Shown in pieces: positions 61,227 through 62,913 of a DNA stretch of 62,913 bases; position 1 is the stretch's first letter; each line of letters opens with the position of its first letter. A model generated the notes under the pieces. The model searched no databases, was not told the origin of the DNA, and saw only the letters and a list, made by a program, of their open reading frames with translations. The position numbers were made by a program, and so were the translations under genes. Source of the DNA: Cryobacterium sp. (lineage in GTDB: Bacteria > Actinomycetota > Actinomycetes > Actinomycetales > Microbacteriaceae); the NCBI GenBank assembly GCA_019638975.1, contig JAHBST010000003.1:1-62913 (forward strand). Reading direction: 5' to 3'.

Positions 61227-62177
61227 GTGCGGACTTTCACGTCCCTCACGTCGATCCCGGCAAATTTCGGGCCTTCGGCGGTCACGATCGGCAAGTTCGA
61301 CGGCATTCACCTTGGGCACCAGAAGATCATCAACGGGCTTCTCGCAGAGTCCCGGCCGAGAGCGCTCATCCCCACTGTCGTGACGTTCGATCGAAATCCC
61401 TTGAGTGTGCTCGCACCGACATCGTGCCCTCCTTCGCTCGTCAGCAACGCGCAAAAACTGGAGTTGCTCGACGCGCTTGGTGTCGAAGCGACCGCGATGC
61501 TCACGTTCGACCGACCATTCAGCGAATTGCCGCCGGAACAGTTCGTGACGGATGTGCTCGTCGACGGTCTCCACGCGACTGTCGTCTTTGTCGGGCGGGA
61601 CTTCCGCTTCGGTGCTCGCGGTGCGGGAGACGTCGCCTTGCTCGACACCCTCGGCGAGCGCCATGGGTTCGAGATTCGCCATTGCGACAGCGTCGAACAC
61701 GACGGTCGGCGAGTCTCCTCGACCTGGGTGAGAGAACTTCTCGCTCTCGGCGACGTGCGAGGGGCTGCCGCCTTGTTGGGTCGGCGCCCCGTGGTGCGCG
61801 GTGTCATCGTCGGTGGCGCCCAGCGAGGTCGGGCGCTCGGATTCCCGACGGCCAATCTCGGCCCCCAAGCCGAGGGCCTCGCGCCTTCCGACGGCGTCTA
61901 CGCGGCCTGGGCGATCGTGGCCGGTTCACGTCTCCCGGCCGCCGTGTCGATCGGCAACAATCCCACGTTCACCGGGGTTGCCGAGCGTCAGGTCGAGGCG
62001 TACCTTCTCGCGCCGGATTTCAGTCTCATCGATCTCAACCTTTACGGTGAAACGGTCGAGCTTCACTTCGTCGAGCGTATTCGCGGCATGGTGGCGTTTT
62101 CCGATGTCGACGCACTCGTCGTCGGAATCCAATCGGACGTCGAGCGAGTCACCGACATCCTGCGCAGCGATTCATGA
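61227..62177 (+). CDS. ribF: bifunctional riboflavin kinase / FAD synthetase
   Basis: Converts riboflavin to FMN and FMN to FAD. The 316-residue protein has the N-terminal adenylyltransferase domain (VTIGKFDGIHLGHQ nucleotide motif; FVGRDFRFGARGAGD; SSTWVRELL) and the C-terminal riboflavin kinase domain (VVRGVIVGGAQRGRALGFPT, ANLGPQ). Start GTG 61227 follows the upstream gene by one base; in-frame upstream codons lie within that gene. No FMN riboswitch was seen. Confidence 0.95.
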   Translation: MRTFTSLTSIPANFGPSAVTIGKFDGIHLGHQKIINGLLAESRPRALIPTVVTFDRNPLSVLAPTSCPPSLVSNAQKLELLDALGVEATAMLTFDRPFSELPPEQFVTDVLVDGLHATVVFVGRDFRFGARGAGDVALLDTLGERHGFEIRHCDSVEHDGRRVSSTWVRELLALGDVRGAAALLGRRPVVRGVIVGGAQRGRALGFPTANLGPQAEGLAPSDGVYAAWAIVAGSRLPAAVSIGNNPTFTGVAERQVEAYLLAPDFSLIDLNLYGETVELHFVERIRGMVAFSDVDALVVGIQSDVERVTDILRSDS

Positions 62178-62913
62178 GCCTGCCGTCGATAGGCGATACC
62201 GGTTCGCTCCGTGGATTGCGCCTCTCCTCGGGTCGCGTTCTCGCCATTGTCGGAATAATCCTGTTGTCGGCGAGCTTGCGTACGGCTGCGACGTCGCTGT
62301 CGCCGATCGTCGAAGCGGTGACTCGCGACATTCGACTGGACGCGCTCGGTCTCGGCATCCTCGGAATGCTGCCTCCCGTCATGTTCGCCTTAGCGGGGCT
62401 CGTCGCACCGTATATGGCGCGCCGATTCGGCCTCGAACTCTCGACCGTCCTGTCGGTCATCGTCATGGTCGCAGGCTTTGCGATCCGTGCTGTCGCACCC
62501 GGTTACCTCGCGTTGTTTCTCGGGACCTTGATCGCTCTCGCCGCGGCGGGCGCGGGAAACGTCTTGCTGCCTCCCATCGTGAAGCGATTCTTTCCCGATC
62601 GGATCGGACTCGTCACCTCGATCTACGCGACGTCTGTGGCGATCGGAACGGTGATTCCGCCCGCGCTCGCGTACCCGCTCGCCGATGTCGCCGGTTGGCG
62701 GGTTTCGCTCGGCGTGTGGGCCGTGCTCGCCGTGCTCGCCCTTCCACCGTGGATTGCGATTCTTGTTCGCCATCGCCGCCCCGCACCCCCCGCACCCACC
62801 GCAACCACCGCGCCGAGAGCGCCCGAGCTCGCGGGGCTCACGGCCGCCATGGTCGGCAGGGTGTGGCACTCGCGCGTCGCGTGGAGTCTCGCGATCGTCT
62901 TTGCGCTCGTGTC
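62174..62913 (+). CDS. MFS transporter, CynX/NimT-like, truncated by window edge
   Basis: The frame opens with ATG 62174, overlapping the ribF stop (ATGA), and remains open to the end of the window, 246 codons. Six hydrophobic helices are visible, with LSASLRTAATSLSPIVEAVT and the central loop RFFPDRIGLVTSIYATSVAI typical of the cyanate/nitroimidazole-type (CynX/NimT) MFS subgroup. A proline/alanine-rich loop follows the sixth helix. The second half lies beyond the window. Substrate unknown. Confidence 0.8.
   Translation, partial: MSLPSIGDTGSLRGLRLSSGRVLAIVGIILLSASLRTAATSLSPIVEAVTRDIRLDALGLGILGMLPPVMFALAGLVAPYMARRFGLELSTVLSVIVMVAGFAIRAVAPGYLALFLGTLIALAAAGAGNVLLPPIVKRFFPDRIGLVTSIYATSVAIGTVIPPALAYPLADVAGWRVSLGVWAVLAVLALPPWIAILVRHRRPAPPAPTATTAPRAPELAGLTAAMVGRVWHSRVAWSLAIVFALV

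Noticed and set aside
1..62913. CRISPR array, tRNA/rRNA genes, insertion sequences, prophage or riboswitches
   Set aside because: No regularly spaced direct repeats with unique spacers, no tRNA-like cloverleaf, no transposase, integrase or phage structural gene, and no recognisable FMN or other riboswitch was seen by eye; a covariance-model scan would be needed to exclude small RNAs.

Overview
The window is a high-GC chromosomal segment of an actinobacterium, most likely a member of the Microbacteriaceae. This rests on protein styles (dihydrolipoamide acyltransferase, alkylation-repair protein, PaaA-E, a DUF222-HNH protein of the 13E12 kind), on the order dxr-rseP-ispG-...-proS-nusA-ylxR-infB-rbfA-truB-ribF, and on many genes whose -10 hexamer lies exactly 6-8 nt before the start codon (leaderless transcription). 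No rRNA, tRNA, CRISPR array or transposase was seen. Family assignments come from reading the translations; no searches were run.

Layout. 0.1-8.4 kb: alanine dehydrogenase, then a rightward polyamine-type ABC transporter operon (potD-potA-potB-potC), a class III aminotransferase and a second potD-like lipoprotein. 8.4-14.6 kb: GH13 alpha-glucosidase, CPA1 Na+/H+ antiporter, asparaginase with a GABA-type aminotransferase on the minus strand, and an OsmC protein. 14.7-22.1 kb: FKBP lipoprotein, dxr, rseP and ispG, interrupted by an acetoacetyl-CoA thiolase and a two-subunit 3-oxoacid CoA-transferase. 22.1-33.4 kb: a phenylacetate (PAA) catabolic island in three transcription units: hydratase/paaH/paaZ (+), paaI/paaR/paaK (-) and paaABCDE plus an isomerase/hydratase (+). 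Copies of a likely PaaR operator lie at both rightward promoters. The paaK gene has lost its adenylate-forming core by an in-frame deletion. 33.4-35.6 kb: an AT-richer patch carrying a lone AIPR-family (abortive infection) protein. 35.7-49.7 kb: accessory genes: DUF222-HNH nuclease, an MFS exporter with a divergent ArsR regulator and an unusual 14-bp-phased operator array, a P-loop kinase, VOC and YCII proteins with a fossil of an ECF sigma gene between them, dienelactone hydrolase, Smr-domain protein, 5-oxoprolinase PxpABC, MOSC protein, and a branched-chain 2-oxoacid dehydrogenase (E1a/E1b/E2) with an Lrp regulator. 49.8-62.9 kb: the translation/RNA core cluster (proS, nusA, ylxR, infB, rbfA, truB, ribF) with mutY, panE, a P-loop pseudo-kinase, small membrane proteins and the start of a CynX/NimT-type MFS transporter that runs off the window.

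How it works together. Ring-epoxidation degradation of phenylacetyl-CoA (PaaABCDE, isomerase, PaaZ, hydratase, PaaH) would yield 3-oxoadipyl-CoA, but PaaJ is not in the window and PaaK is broken, so the pathway needs phenylacetyl-CoA from elsewhere. The amino-acid and polyamine genes at the left end (Ald, Pot, aminotransferases, asparaginase) look like a nitrogen-scavenging set. The most striking unexplained signals are a chain of three overlapping micro-ORFs followed by mutually exclusive hairpins directly before infB, the fourfold phased TTGCGCAA array, and a pair of back-to-back leaderless promoters with overlapping -10 boxes between mutY and a P-loop gene.
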